Shown piece after piece: positions 36,156-46,244 of a DNA stretch of 64,000 nucleotides. The stretch is from Opitutales bacterium UBA2995 (GTDB lineage: Bacteria; Verrucomicrobiota; Verrucomicrobiia; Opitutales; UBA2995). Under the pieces are notes generated by a model that was not told the DNA's origin, did not search any database, and saw only the letters and a list, made by a program, of their open reading frames with translations. The DNA is taken from positions 13,583-77,582 of the forward strand of contig DDZZ01000010.1 in NCBI GenBank assembly GCA_002346535.1, written 5' to 3'. The first letter of the stretch is position 1; each line of letters opens with the position of its first letter. A program made the position numbers and the translations under genes.

Positions 36156-36581
36156 GAGTGTAGGCCACGAACCCTGGATCTCAAGTCAGGAGTTAGATTG
36201 ATTGAATTGTAAATCCTTTGGTCTCGTTTTAGGGGTTTAGAGTTTACGGTCCAGTGGTTTATTCTCTGCGTAATTTGTTGGCCTTCTCATTTTGTTAGTG
36301 GAGTAATTTTTGAACCCTGCGATAAAACTCAGGGCAGGCACAAGAAAACGGAGATTAAAGGGCTTTCATTTAAAACAGAGTGGTTTTCATTAAATTTTCA
36401 ATTACAATTATTTTGTTTTTTCTTTTTAAGAAAATCATAAAGATTTAAACGGTTTTTTGTGGCGAAATTCCCAAAATAAATCGAAGCACGAACTTACAGT
36501 GCGACAGGGTAAAGCCCCTCCTACAAAGCTAGAGAACAAAATTCAGTTGCCTGATAGCCGAATCTACCTAACTCGTTGGGT
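36156..36581. other. Intergenic region with a REP-like copy
   Basis: 426 bases between the divergent M42 and hisA genes. It is AT-rich around 36380-36480 with runs of A and T, a plausible promoter zone. A REP-like copy lies at 36501-36530. No gene or RNA is recognised. Confidence 0.45.
36501..36530 (-). repeat. REP-like element, copy 4
   Basis: On the minus strand it reads TTTGTAGGAGGGGCTTTACC, then CTGTCGC, matching the TGTAGGAGCNGCTTTA core with one change. It ends about 50 bases before hisA. Confidence 0.65.
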
Positions 36582-37313
36582 GTGATTATATATCCCGCTA
36601 TTGATATCAAAAACGGAAGGGCCGTTCGCTTGCTCCAAGGAAAAGCCGATCAGGAAACAGTCTATTTTGATAGCCCGCTGGATGCAGCCAAAGTATGGAT
36701 GGATGCCGGAACTAAGTGGATGCACATGGTCGATCTGGACGGAGCATTTGAGGGAGTATCGGCAAATTTGGCCCGTGTAGAAGAAGTGGCCTCACAAGGC
36801 GTGAAAGTTCAATTTGGGGGTGGATTAAGAAATAAAAAAGCTGTACGTGCTGCCTTCGATGCAGGAGTCTCCCGTGCAATCATCGGCACCAAAGCCTGCT
36901 CTGATCCCGAGTTTGTTCAAGAGCTAGTTGAGGAGTTTGGTGATAAGATCGCTGTTGGAATTGATGCGAAAAATGGGTTAGTGGCCGTAAAAGGTTGGGT
37001 CGATACCTCTGATGTGACGGCCTTAGATCTTGCCAAGCAAGTATCTGATTTTGGGGTACGCACGATTATTTACACTGATATCAGCACTGATGGCATGATG
37101 ACCGGGCCGAATGTAGAGGCGCAGGAGAAGATGCTTAACCATTGTTCAGCTAATATTATCGCGAGCGGGGGAGTTTCAAGAATTGAGGATCTCGCAATTG
37201 TAGCTGATTTGGAAAAACGATGTCCAAACTTCGATGGGGTCATTACTGGAAAAGCCATTTACGAAGGCGTCATCGACCTCAATGTTGCGCTGGAACATTA
37301 TCCTCAAATTTAA
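36582..37313 (+). CDS. hisA: HisA isomerase of histidine biosynthesis
   Basis: A 243-residue TIM barrel that isomerises ProFAR to PRFAR. Landmarks are IIYPAIDIKNGRAVRLLQG (catalytic Asp in AIDIKNG), MVDLDGAFEG, VQFGGGLRN, AVGIDAKNGLVAVKGW (second catalytic Asp) and IIYTDISTDGMMTGPN. The phosphate loops are IASGGVSRIEDL and VITGKAIYEG. GTG 36582 is chosen because it gives the usual short N-terminus; TTG 36576 is also possible. No other his gene is adjacent. Confidence 0.93.
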   Translation: MIIYPAIDIKNGRAVRLLQGKADQETVYFDSPLDAAKVWMDAGTKWMHMVDLDGAFEGVSANLARVEEVASQGVKVQFGGGLRNKKAVRAAFDAGVSRAIIGTKACSDPEFVQELVEEFGDKIAVGIDAKNGLVAVKGWVDTSDVTALDLAKQVSDFGVRTIIYTDISTDGMMTGPNVEAQEKMLNHCSANIIASGGVSRIEDLAIVADLEKRCPNFDGVITGKAIYEGVIDLNVALEHYPQI

Positions 37314-37360
37314 GTCCCTTTGAGAGCAATAATGCACCCAAATGAATTTCTAAAAAAACC

Positions 37361-38974
37361 ATGATTAATCGTACCTGTTTCGCCGCAACGCTCGTCATCG
37401 TAACCTTCATTTCAATTGCTTGTATACCACGAGAACGTGCCGTCGATGCTGGAATAAAAACGCAGACAATACATATCGCAAATGGAGCGGAACCACAAAC
37501 TCTGGATCCGCATGTTGTCACTGGCATTCCGGAAGATAGGATTGTAAGGAATATATTCGAAGGTCTAGTTGTTCTAAATCCTGATACCGTGGAACCTGCG
37601 CCTGGTTCAGCGGAAAGGTGGGAAGTTTTGGATGGAGGAAGGCAGTTTCGTTTTCACCTCCGGAAAAATTTAAGGTGGTCAAATGGAGATCCAATTACTG
37701 CTCACGATTTTCACTACTCGATGAATCGGGTATTATCACCCACAATAGCAAATCCCTATATCATATTTTTCGAAGGCCTCACCAACGCGATCGCCTATCA
37801 TGAAGGTAAGGTTACAGATTTTGATCAGGTAGGTGTTAAGGTAATTGACGACCACACTTTGGATATTTTGATGGATGAGCCAAGTCCGGTATTACTCAGC
37901 TACATGACGGGCCAATACTTTTATCCAGTTCACAAAGAGTCTCTTGAGAAATATGGAAAAATGGATGAACGAGGTACTCCTTGGTTTAGGCCAGGTAACA
38001 TTGTTAGCAACGGTGCGTTTAATCTTAAAGAATGGATTACAAATACTCACGTCTTGTTGGAGCCTAATCCTCATTATTGGGACGCGGAAAGTGTCCGGCT
38101 TAAAAATGTATTTATGTATCCCATTGAAAGCTTTGACACCCAAAATAGAGCATTTCAAAATGGTCAAGTCCATGTTGCTCACAACCTTCCTCAACATATT
38201 ATCATGGAATTGGAAAAAGAGCGGCCTCCTGAATATATAAGTCATATCTATTTGGGCACCTATTATTACGCCTTTAACAACAACAAAACACCTTTGGACA
38301 ATCCTAAGGTGCGTCGGGCTCTTTCAATGGCGATCAACAGGGAGCAAATAGTAAAGCAAGTGGCTCAGGGAGGTCAGCAGCCAGCTTATTCCTTTGTCCC
38401 ACCGGGAGCAAATGGCTATCAGCCCGATTACCAACTCGAGGAAAATCTTGAAGAATCCCGAAAATTGCTCTCCGAAGCCGGCTATCCTAATGGTCAAGGA
38501 TTTCCTGTTTTGAGTGTTCTATTCAACACTTCTGAAAATCATCGAAGGATAGCTGAAGCTATTCATCAGATGTGGAAAAATGGGTTAGGCATAGACATTG
38601 AGCTACAGAACATGGAGTGGAAGGTCTATCTGGAAACTCGCGACCGCGGCGATTTTGAGATTTCTCGGGCTGCGTGGGTAGGCGGCGATGACCACGCGGG
38701 ATACCTTGATATTTTGGTAACTGGTTCAGGTAACAATGACACGAAGTGGTCGAATTTCGCTTTTGACGAACTCTACAAAAAATCAGCGACCATTATGGAT
38801 CCTGAACTGCGCATAAAAACCGTACAACAAGCGGAGGCTATCATGCTTAAGGAAATGCCAATTGCGCCGATCTATTTTTACACGGTCAATTATTTGGTCG
38901 ATACCCGAGTGAAAGGTTGGGATACAAATTCGGTTGACCGAAGATTCCTGAAAGATGTGTATTTAGAGGAGTAG
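37361..38974 (+). CDS. Oligopeptide ABC transporter substrate-binding lipoprotein (OppA/SBP5)
   Basis: A 537-residue family 5 extracellular binding protein. The signal ends in a lipobox-like ISIAC (Cys 21), so lipid anchoring is likely. Landmarks are EPQTLDPHVVTGIPEDRIVR (about 45-64), IFEGLVVLNP, FRFHLRKNLRWSNGDPITAH and SNGAFNLKEW. VRRALSMAINREQIV is the classic SBP5 motif. The C-terminal ends with APIYFYTVNYLVDTRVKGW, also typical. Oligopeptides are the usual cargo. No permease or ATPase gene accompanies it in the window, so its partners must lie elsewhere. Confidence 0.9.
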   Translation: MINRTCFAATLVIVTFISIACIPRERAVDAGIKTQTIHIANGAEPQTLDPHVVTGIPEDRIVRNIFEGLVVLNPDTVEPAPGSAERWEVLDGGRQFRFHLRKNLRWSNGDPITAHDFHYSMNRVLSPTIANPYIIFFEGLTNAIAYHEGKVTDFDQVGVKVIDDHTLDILMDEPSPVLLSYMTGQYFYPVHKESLEKYGKMDERGTPWFRPGNIVSNGAFNLKEWITNTHVLLEPNPHYWDAESVRLKNVFMYPIESFDTQNRAFQNGQVHVAHNLPQHIIMELEKERPPEYISHIYLGTYYYAFNNNKTPLDNPKVRRALSMAINREQIVKQVAQGGQQPAYSFVPPGANGYQPDYQLEENLEESRKLLSEAGYPNGQGFPVLSVLFNTSENHRRIAEAIHQMWKNGLGIDIELQNMEWKVYLETRDRGDFEISRAAWVGGDDHAGYLDILVTGSGNNDTKWSNFAFDELYKKSATIMDPELRIKTVQQAEAIMLKEMPIAPIYFYTVNYLVDTRVKGWDTNSVDRRFLKDVYLEE

Positions 38975-38978
38975 ATTC

Positions 38979-40373
38979 TCAGTACTCCAACCCCAGTTCG
39001 TCCGCAATATCCTCAAGCGGATAAGTCACCATTTCGGCAAGTGTCGGATGATACCAGGGTGCCTTTAGAAGATCGACCACAGTTGCGTTCAAGCTTATTG
39101 CCACTGAAAATGCATGGATCAGCTCACCCGCATCCTTGCCCACAATTTCTGCTCCTAGGATTTTTGCGGATCGGTCGGCCCATACTTTGGCATAGCCGTG
39201 TTTTGCTTCCATGATAATGGATTTTCCGTGGTCATCCCATGGGTAGATGGCTTCTACAAATTCGATTCCTTCTTCCTGGAGCATGCGCGCATTTTTACCC
39301 GCAAGGGCAACCTGTGGGTCTGTAAATATAACGCCTAGAAAATCCCAATCGGACGGATTACGCACTGTTCTGTTGGTTGCGTGCTTTGCTGCCGCTTCTC
39401 CCTGAATGATGGCAACATGAACAATTTCGACCGGACCAGCCACATCACCGGCAGCATAAATGTTAGGGTTCTCAGTCTGGTTGTAGAGACCGGTTTTGAT
39501 GTGACCTGTTGGCCGCGTACTGATTCCGGCAGCTTCAAGATTTAAAGTTTTGGTATTGGGAACACGTCCCAGTGCATTGAATAGGTGTTTCGCCGTTCGG
39601 GTGTGGAATTCTCCATTCTTGTCGAAGACCACTTTGTATCCATCCTCTGTTTGCTTAATTGAATCCACCCTAGTTCCGGTGTGAAGATCGATACCTTCTT
39701 GGACGAAAACTTTCTCAATTATAGTTGCAGCCTCAGGACTTATCTCCTTCAAAATTGTTGGGCTTCGCTGAATTTGGGTAACCTTGGATCCTATACGATT
39801 AAGGTATTGGGCCAATTCACTTGCGACAATTCCGCCTCCCAACACTATCACCGATTCAGGTAGAAAATCGAGTTCCAGTACATCATCGCTGGTCCAGACT
39901 CCTTCAGTCTCACGCAGGCCTGGTATGTTGGGAATCTGAACTACCGAACCGGTTGAAATTAGAATTTTATCTGCGGTCAGTTCTGTTTCATCATCAAGTC
40001 GGACGCAAGTAGGTCCTGTGAATTGAGCGTAGTTTCTAAATAGAGAAAACTTTTCGTTTTCGAGGCCTTTGACCCGGTAGTCGGCGAATTCTTCAATGGT
40101 TTCCACTTTTCGTTGATGAAGTTTGGGCATGTCTACTGAGGCATCGGGGATATCTAATCCAAATCGATTTCCATTTTTTGCGTGGTGTAGCACTTCGGCC
40201 GAATAAATGAGTGTTTTGGACGGCATACACCCACGCAAAATACAGAGTCCACCTAACTCATCAGCACCGTCAATGATGGCAACGCGATCGACCACCTCGC
40301 GAGCCGTTCGAGCAGCCGCGTAGCCGGCACTGCCTCCGCCAATAACTAGAAAATCGAAATGTGTGTCCTTCAT
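38979..40373 (-). CDS. FAD-dependent disulfide reductase (dihydrolipoyl dehydrogenase-like)
   Basis: A 464-residue flavoprotein. The FAD-binding GGGSAG is at 12-17. The redox disulfide is CILRGC (Cys 44 and 49), in the typical GG-C-G-C-PSK setting. An NAD(P)-binding Rossmann motif VIVLGGGIVASE lies near 175. FAD contact IYAAGDVAG is near 310. The dimerisation domain ends with WYHPTLAEMVTYPLEDIADE, where His-Pro-Thr-x-x-Glu is the catalytic pair. Members include lipoamide dehydrogenase, mercuric reductase and glutathione reductase. No 2-oxoacid dehydrogenase genes are nearby, so the physiological substrate is open. It converges with the OppA gene, 4 bases apart. Confidence 0.88.
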   Translation of the reverse strand: MKDTHFDFLVIGGGSAGYAAARTAREVVDRVAIIDGADELGGLCILRGCMPSKTLIYSAEVLHHAKNGNRFGLDIPDASVDMPKLHQRKVETIEEFADYRVKGLENEKFSLFRNYAQFTGPTCVRLDDETELTADKILISTGSVVQIPNIPGLRETEGVWTSDDVLELDFLPESVIVLGGGIVASELAQYLNRIGSKVTQIQRSPTILKEISPEAATIIEKVFVQEGIDLHTGTRVDSIKQTEDGYKVVFDKNGEFHTRTAKHLFNALGRVPNTKTLNLEAAGISTRPTGHIKTGLYNQTENPNIYAAGDVAGPVEIVHVAIIQGEAAAKHATNRTVRNPSDWDFLGVIFTDPQVALAGKNARMLQEEGIEFVEAIYPWDDHGKSIIMEAKHGYAKVWADRSAKILGAEIVGKDAGELIHAFSVAISLNATVVDLLKAPWYHPTLAEMVTYPLEDIADELGLEY

Positions 40374-41405
40374 GCGGAATTAGTGTTAATTGCACTTCTT
40401 ACCTTTCAATTGTTGTATGGAGAAAATGCCTTGAATCCGAAGGAATGCGTTCGATTAAAATTTCTCAGCTAAAAAACTCCTACATTCCGAGAAAGGCCTT
40501 TTAGTTTCACTCCAAAATTTTATCAAATTCGTAGCCTGTATAAGTTAGGACCCTTTACGTTGGGGTGGTTTGAGAAGAAGAATTACTCTTCGGCTGGTCG
40601 CATAATCGAGGGCCTTTTCAAAAACGAATTTCAGCCTGTCACTATTTTCTACCAAAAAGGAAACCGCAATAGCTTCTTCAAGATAAGGGATTAAGCTGAA
40701 AGCTGTGGACACGCCGGGATTGAAATACTTTTGATCGTGACCGATTTTATCTGCTAAGCAAACTCAGGTAGAATTAAACAAACAAATGCTGTTGGTTGGA
40801 AACGTGTACGGGTCAGCGCGGACAAAATGAAAATCCAATTCCTTTATAGAATTCGCCATTATTGGCGTAATAATAAGAATTGCTTCAGCAACTCCACCAC
40901 GGCTGTCCCGGCAACGCGCATGATGATGATTAATCCTTTCTGACCACCGCACTGGATGTTTGAATATCCGGTAACTCCTCGGTCGCCGTAAAGTAGGCCG
41001 TATAGTTTTTTCTTCCAGGGGTCATGTGTCCTTGAGTATCGTTGGTGCTGTACAAATCGCGACTAGCTGCTTACTATCTGCGTTTGTTTTTTGACAAGCT
41101 CCCGCACCTGGAGATTCTTTCGGAGATCACCGACTCTGGACCACTTTTAAGGACGACCAGATCGGCGAATTTGTCTTGGAGGATTTGAACAAGGCATTGG
41201 CTTTCAAGGTTATATTCGTGCGTCGGTCACTTCGAAGGTCGGGGAAGTGGAAGCTGAGAGGAAGTCCACACCGCTGGACACTAGATGTCGAGGAGTGCGA
41301 AGGTCTCAAATTCCTGTTAAAAATTATTAAGCAGATAGGACTTTATTTACAAGACCGATTGAAGATGAACTTGATGGTTTTTGTATTATGTCGCTTAATT
41401 TCTAA
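40374..41405. other. Kilobase gene-poor region with remnants
   Basis: One clear remnant lies on the minus strand at 40545-40763 (listed separately). Elsewhere short frames on both strands look like scraps without recognisable motifs. No RNA gene is seen. The region separates two divergent genes. Confidence 0.4.
40545..40763 (-). pseudogene. C-terminal remnant of an unrecognised protein
   Basis: The minus strand is open from a stop near 40766 to TAA at 40545-40547. It reads KYFNPGVSTAFSLIPYLEEA, then IAVSFLVENSDRLKFVFEKA and LDYATSRRVILLLKPPQRKG. The pattern is clearly protein-like and helical, ending cleanly. No plausible start is present. I do not recognise the family. Confidence 0.4.
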
Positions 41406-42302
41406 ATGAAATCGGAAAATCCATTCCTCGGGAAACACCTGTTCATTTGCGGAGTGGGGTATTTGGGATATCGAATTGCCAAACAGGCGCTGGCAAAAGG
41501 AATGCAGGTTTCCGGACTAACTCGATCCAATGAGAAGGCGGCCGGGCTGACTGGAGAAGGGATTCAAATGATCCACGCCGACCTGGTGGAAAAGCGTTGG
41601 TATACGGAAATGACTAAGCCCGTGGATTACGTACTCAATTGCGTCAGTGCAGGTGGCGGAGGAATAAACAATTATCGCCAGGCCTACCTCGAGGGGATGC
41701 ATTCTTTGTTGCAATGGACAGCTGGCGGATTTTCGGGCCGGCTGATTTATACCAGCTCCACCGGAGTTTACCCATTTAGCGATGGAGAATTAGTCGATGA
41801 GGAAACTGCGTTTGAGGCGCAGTCTGAAACATCAGAGGTGTTGCTTGCTTCAGAAGAATTTTTACAACGGAGCGGTCCCGATGGATGGGCGATTTTACGC
41901 CTCGCCGGAATTTACGGTCCGGAGCGGCATTACCTTCTCAATCAGATTCGTTCTGGAGAAGATGTGCTGCCGGGGGAGGGTGAGGTTTACCTGAACCTAA
42001 TTCGAGTGGAAGACATTTGCTCCGCAATTTGGAAAGTTTGGAAAGCGTCCGAAAACTCGCTAAACACCATTTATAATGTCGCCGACGACCAGCCGGCTCT
42101 TAAGAGGGAGGTGGTTCAATGGTTGGTAGAAGAAACTAAGCAGAAAATGCCGACGTTCGATCCTCATAAATCGATCCGGCAACGGCATCTTCCCAATGTA
42201 AAACTTCCCAATCGAATTATCTCTAATAAAAAGTTGAAGGCAGCCACTTGTTGGAGCCCTGAGTTTCCCAGCTTTCGGGAAGGTTTCGCGGATCTGTTAT
42301 AA
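41406..42302 (+). CDS. NAD-dependent epimerase/dehydratase family protein (YeeZ-like SDR)
   Basis: A 298-residue extended short-chain dehydrogenase. FICGVGYLGYRIAKQALAKG (about 11-30) is a Rossmann GxGxxG variant, here GVGYLG as in the YeeZ group. VDYVLNCVSAGGGG, LIYTSSTGVYPF and GWAILRLAGIYGPERH give the substrate-side SDR signature (RLAGIYGP). The expected catalytic YxxxK is not in its classic place, as in YeeZ relatives. A role in nucleotide-sugar or unknown metabolism is possible. Its start is ATG 41406. Confidence 0.8.
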   Translation: MKSENPFLGKHLFICGVGYLGYRIAKQALAKGMQVSGLTRSNEKAAGLTGEGIQMIHADLVEKRWYTEMTKPVDYVLNCVSAGGGGINNYRQAYLEGMHSLLQWTAGGFSGRLIYTSSTGVYPFSDGELVDEETAFEAQSETSEVLLASEEFLQRSGPDGWAILRLAGIYGPERHYLLNQIRSGEDVLPGEGEVYLNLIRVEDICSAIWKVWKASENSLNTIYNVADDQPALKREVVQWLVEETKQKMPTFDPHKSIRQRHLPNVKLPNRIISNKKLKAATCWSPEFPSFREGFADLL

Positions 42303-43212
42303 CCCCATAAATAGCCGGGCGTAAAATCACGGCCCTTCCACAGACAGACTATATAAGAGTTTAAATTAAAATGTTAGCTAGTCGTCGCGAAGTCGAAGAT
42401 ATTTCCGCTTCCGGATACCGAATCATTGTCAGAAAAAACAATCCTTCGCCAGTATTGTTCTTAATGACCACTTAGTCGTTCTTCTAATGTCCATATCAAT
42501 GTATCCATAGCCGGATACGCATACGGCGCTTTTACAGCTTTGGCCTCGACAGCACTGTTGTCTCGTACCGTGACCGTTTTGATTGGGTGATAGCCAGATT
42601 CTCGCCACAATTTTTTCGACAAAGATATTTCCTGAATTGCCTCCGATAAATACATCTTCCAGAGCGAAAGAATTCCCACGGAGCGTTACTTTTTCAGTTT
42701 TGATATCGCTCACAAGAGGATCCAGTCAAACATCCATTCCTTGAATGAGAATATTTCCATTTTGGTATTTCGAATTTCAATGATCACGTTCTTGTTGGGT
42801 CTGAGGAGGGAACTTTTAGAACTCGTATTTAAATTTCGTGAATCTGATTAACCTAATTCATTTTAATAATTCAAAAAAGTTGAGGTGCTCAGAGGTATGA
42901 GGTGGTATGGTAGATACTGTTTGGTTTATCCAAAAATTGCCCAGTCATCTATGTTTCGGTCAATATTAAACATTTCATTTTTCTGGATTTGGAGGATTTC
43001 TTGATGGCCGCTTAAACGACTGCACGATAAAATTGGGTGAATTGTAAAAAAGAATCCATTGTCCGGGATTTAGTAGCGGTGTTCAGCGAATGTATGGCGG
43101 AAATTCGGATGTGTACCGATGCAAGTTGTTGAAGTGTGGAATCCCGCCACCAATGAGTAGCGAATAGCCTTTCTTTTCCATCAACAGCGATCATAATTTT
43201 ATTCTCTAAACT
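42303..43212. other. Gene-poor region with one remnant
   Basis: About 900 bases lack an intact gene. A frameshifted remnant lies at 42461-42713. A small imperfect dyad (GGGCGT-AAAATC-ACGGCCC) lies near 42318-42336, just downstream of the SDR gene, without a T-run. The rest, including 43012-43194, has only short open frames of doubtful meaning. Confidence 0.4.
42461..42713 (-). pseudogene. Frameshifted remnant of an unrecognised protein
   Basis: A minus-strand frame from 42713 reads IKTEKVTLRGNSFALEDVFI, then GGNSGNIFVEKI. Near 42600 the sense appears to pass to another frame, which reads ESGYHPIKTVTVRDNSAVEA, then KAPYAYPAMDTLIWTLEERL, and stops at 42461. Both halves look like real protein sequence joined by a frameshift. 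The family is not recognised. Confidence 0.4.
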
Positions 43213-44748
43213 ATGCTCCTATTTAGAATATTTATTCTTTCCATTCTCTTTGTTTTTACCTTTTTTCTTTGTGGCCATTCAAAATCGGCAGATTCAAAAA
43301 ACCCCAACATCATTCTTATTTATACTGATGATCAGGGATTTGGTGACGCAAGTAATCTGAATCCGAAGGCTAAGTTCAAAACACCGGCCCTGGACCGATT
43401 AGCCGAAGAAGGGTTGACGTTTACAGATGGTCATTCCTCAGATACTGTATGCACACCTTCCCGTTACGGACTGCTCACTGGACGCTACAGTTGGCGAACT
43501 CATTTGAAACAAGGGGTTTTGGGTGCCGATGTGACCTGTTTGATTGAAGATGGACGGGTTACATTAGCCTCTTTGTTGAGAGACAATGATTATGATACGG
43601 CCATGGTGGGTAAATGGCATCTCGGTATGAAGTTTCCGGGTACGTTTGGAAAACGAGATTGGAGTCAACCTGTGGAGGACATGCCCCTAGATAAAGGGTT
43701 TGAATACTTCTGGGGAATTCCTGCTAGCTTGAATTACGGGATATTGGCCTGGTTTGAAGGACGTTATGCAGCCGTACCACCTACAGTTTTTACCGCGAAG
43801 AAGAACAATTCTAGGCACCCGGACTATCGAATCATACCCCCGTACCAGAACGATCCGGCATATGTACCTACGCCGCAAAATACAAAACCCATCGAAATCG
43901 CTCCTAATTTTGTAGACAGTGAATGTCTGACCCGATTTACCGACAAAGCGATCGATTGGATGACGGAGCAGTTAAATAAGGACTCTGACCAACCGTTTTT
44001 TCTATACTTGTCGTTTACTTCGCCTCATTACCCCGTGGCACCCCTGCCACGCTTCTGGGGACTCGGAGAGGCAGGAGGATACGGTGAGTTTATGATCGAA
44101 ACTGATTTTCATGTTGGGCGCATCCTGAGCTTTTTAGACCAAAAGGGATTGGCTAAAAATACGATGGTGGTCTTTTCGAGTGATAATGGCCCCGAACGTA
44201 CCTGGAATTGGCGGGCTAAAGAATACGGGCACCAGAGCAATCACATCTATAAAGAAGGAAAGAGGAGCATCTACGAAGGCGGTCACCGCGTGCCTTTATT
44301 TGTGCGTTGGCCAGCTAAAATTACTGCAGGAAAACAATATCATCATCCGGTTGGACAACCCGATCTATTAGCAACTTTTGCTCAAATTTTGGGGGTATCT
44401 TTACCTGACAATGCTGGTGAAGACAGTGTTAGCTTGCTCCCCATTTTTGAAAATCCGTATCAGAAAATGGATCACCCACCGATCATCAACCATGCCTCAA
44501 ATGGTCGATTTGCCATTCGGGACGGCGATTGGAAACTTATCATGCCGCATGGAAAATTAACCCGAGAACTTTACAATCTGAAGCATGATCCGAGTGAGGA
44601 GAACAATTTGTTTGGCCAACAACACGAGATCGAAGAGCGCTTGGAGCGCGCGATCACCGCGATTGTTCAGAATGGTAGGACAACCAAGGGCGCTCCACAA
44701 AAGAATGACGTACTTTGGTGGCCTGACTTGACGTGGATTTCAAAATAA
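43213..44748 (+). CDS. Secreted arylsulfatase
   Basis: A 511-residue exported sulfatase with a signal peptide (about residues 1-25). NPNIILIYTDDQGFGDASNL (30-49) supplies the metal-binding DD pair. The catalytic motif is CTPSR with Cys 80, to be converted to formylglycine by a maturase not seen here. MVGKWHLGM, FLYLSFTSPHYP, VFSSDNGPERTW (metal-binding DN) and YEGGHRVPLFVRWPAK follow the family order. The C-terminus ends with WKLIMPHGK...LYNLKHDPSEENNL. The substrate is a sulfated sugar or glycan by inference. A second sulfatase begins 15 bases downstream. Confidence 0.92.
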   Translation: MLLFRIFILSILFVFTFFLCGHSKSADSKNPNIILIYTDDQGFGDASNLNPKAKFKTPALDRLAEEGLTFTDGHSSDTVCTPSRYGLLTGRYSWRTHLKQGVLGADVTCLIEDGRVTLASLLRDNDYDTAMVGKWHLGMKFPGTFGKRDWSQPVEDMPLDKGFEYFWGIPASLNYGILAWFEGRYAAVPPTVFTAKKNNSRHPDYRIIPPYQNDPAYVPTPQNTKPIEIAPNFVDSECLTRFTDKAIDWMTEQLNKDSDQPFFLYLSFTSPHYPVAPLPRFWGLGEAGGYGEFMIETDFHVGRILSFLDQKGLAKNTMVVFSSDNGPERTWNWRAKEYGHQSNHIYKEGKRSIYEGGHRVPLFVRWPAKITAGKQYHHPVGQPDLLATFAQILGVSLPDNAGEDSVSLLPIFENPYQKMDHPPIINHASNGRFAIRDGDWKLIMPHGKLTRELYNLKHDPSEENNLFGQQHEIEERLERAITAIVQNGRTTKGAPQKNDVLWWPDLTWISK

Positions 44749-44763
44749 AACAGCTCTATTCTC

Positions 44764-46188
44764 ATGCAACTTCGCTACTTATTGGTTTTAATTTTGTTTG
44801 GCAGTACGACGCTTTTTGCAAATGAACGTCCCAACATCGTCTTGGTCATGGCTGATGACCAAGGCTGGGGGCAAACCAGCTACTACAACCATCCATTTCT
44901 TAAGACTCCCCACATGGATGCCATGGCAGCTAATAGTCTTCGATTTGATCGCTTTTACGCAGGTGGACCCGTGTGTAGCCCAACAAGGGCCAGCGTGCTT
45001 TCCGGAAGAAACCATAATCGCACCGGTGTCTGGAATCATGGAGCGCCCTTTCGTCTTCAGGAGAAGACCATTGCACAGGCATTGAAAAACTTCGGTTATA
45101 AAACCGGACATTTTGGGAAGTGGCATTTGAATGGTATCCGCGGACCTGGAGTTCCTGTATTGGGGGAGGATGTAACAAGTCCTGGTGCACTTGGATTTGA
45201 AACTTGGCTGACTGTGACCAATTTTTTCGATATTGATCCGGTAATGAGCAGGAATGGGGTCTTTGAGGAGTTGAAAGGAGACTCTTCCGAGGTAATCGTC
45301 GATGAAGCCCTAAAATACATGAAAACCAACAAGGATAATTCAATGTTGGTGGTTATTTGGTACGGATCCCCTCACGAGCCATTCGTCGCTTCTGAAAAGG
45401 ACCGAGCGGATTTCAAAGGAATGCCCGACAATGTCCAACACCATTATGGCGAAATCGTGGCTATGGATCGCAGTTTGGGCACCTTGCGCAAAGGCCTTCG
45501 GGAGCTCGACATTGCCGATAATACTTTGCTTTGGTATTGCAGCGACAATGGAGGATTACCCGCTTTTTCACCGGTCGCGGTCGGGGGTCTTAGGGGTCAC
45601 AAAACGACTATTTGGGAAGGCGGTTTGCGCGTGCCAGGTATTATTGAATGGCCAAGGATCATAAAAAAGAGCCGTATTATCCAACACCCCGCAGGGGTTG
45701 TGGATATTTTTCCAACCGTACTGGATATCTTAGGAGAGGACCTTTCATCCATGCTGAAACCCCACGATGGAATGAGCCTGCTTCCAATTATTCATGGAGA
45801 TACTTCAGGAAAACGTCCCAAGGCTATGGGATTCCATTCAGATGGCCGTTCAGCCATTGTAGACAATGATTTCAAGTTAGTTATTCAGAATATTCAGAGT
45901 GGCGTTTTTGAATTGTACGACTTGATTAAGGATCCGACGGAGACGGAAAACATTTTGTACGATAATCCCAACAAGGCGGCGGAACTGATTCAAAAATTTA
46001 CAACCTTCAATGCCTCGGTTGAAGCCAGCATTCGTGGGGAGGATTATCCTGAAGGATGGGTGAATCCCAACCAACCTCCGCGCCTGTTTTGGTGGGAAAT
46101 GAAGGTTTACGAGCCTTACTTTGATGATTGGTTAAAGCGCCCAGAGTATGGTCAGCGCTTGAAGCGTTATCTGGATTCGCAGAAATGA
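44764..46188 (+). CDS. Secreted sulfatase
   Basis: A 474-residue exported sulfatase with a signal peptide cut near LFANE (about residue 20). Family landmarks are RPNIVLVMADDQGWGQTSYY (22-41), catalytic CSPTR with Cys 71, HFGKWHLNG, VVIWYGSPHEPF, LWYCSDNGG and WEGGLRVPGIIEWP. The C-terminus has FELYDLIKDPTETENI. It is clearly diverged from the upstream sulfatase, so the pair is not a recent duplication. The 15-base gap suggests one transcript and successive desulfation of one substrate. Maturation to formylglycine must come from elsewhere. Confidence 0.92.
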   Translation: MQLRYLLVLILFGSTTLFANERPNIVLVMADDQGWGQTSYYNHPFLKTPHMDAMAANSLRFDRFYAGGPVCSPTRASVLSGRNHNRTGVWNHGAPFRLQEKTIAQALKNFGYKTGHFGKWHLNGIRGPGVPVLGEDVTSPGALGFETWLTVTNFFDIDPVMSRNGVFEELKGDSSEVIVDEALKYMKTNKDNSMLVVIWYGSPHEPFVASEKDRADFKGMPDNVQHHYGEIVAMDRSLGTLRKGLRELDIADNTLLWYCSDNGGLPAFSPVAVGGLRGHKTTIWEGGLRVPGIIEWPRIIKKSRIIQHPAGVVDIFPTVLDILGEDLSSMLKPHDGMSLLPIIHGDTSGKRPKAMGFHSDGRSAIVDNDFKLVIQNIQSGVFELYDLIKDPTETENILYDNPNKAAELIQKFTTFNASVEASIRGEDYPEGWVNPNQPPRLFWWEMKVYEPYFDDWLKRPEYGQRLKRYLDSQK

Positions 46189-46244
46189 TTTTGGACTTTT
46201 TTATAGATAGGGTTTTATACCCCTATATTTCAATCCTCCCAGGA

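Noticed and set aside
37361..38974. OppA-like gene as part of a full peptide ABC operon
   Set aside because: No permease or ATPase of that class is adjacent; the neighbours are hisA and a flavoprotein reductase.
43213..46188. Two sulfatases as a recent tandem duplication
   Set aside because: They differ in length, catalytic motif (CTPSR and CSPTR) and most of their sequence, so they are old paralogs.
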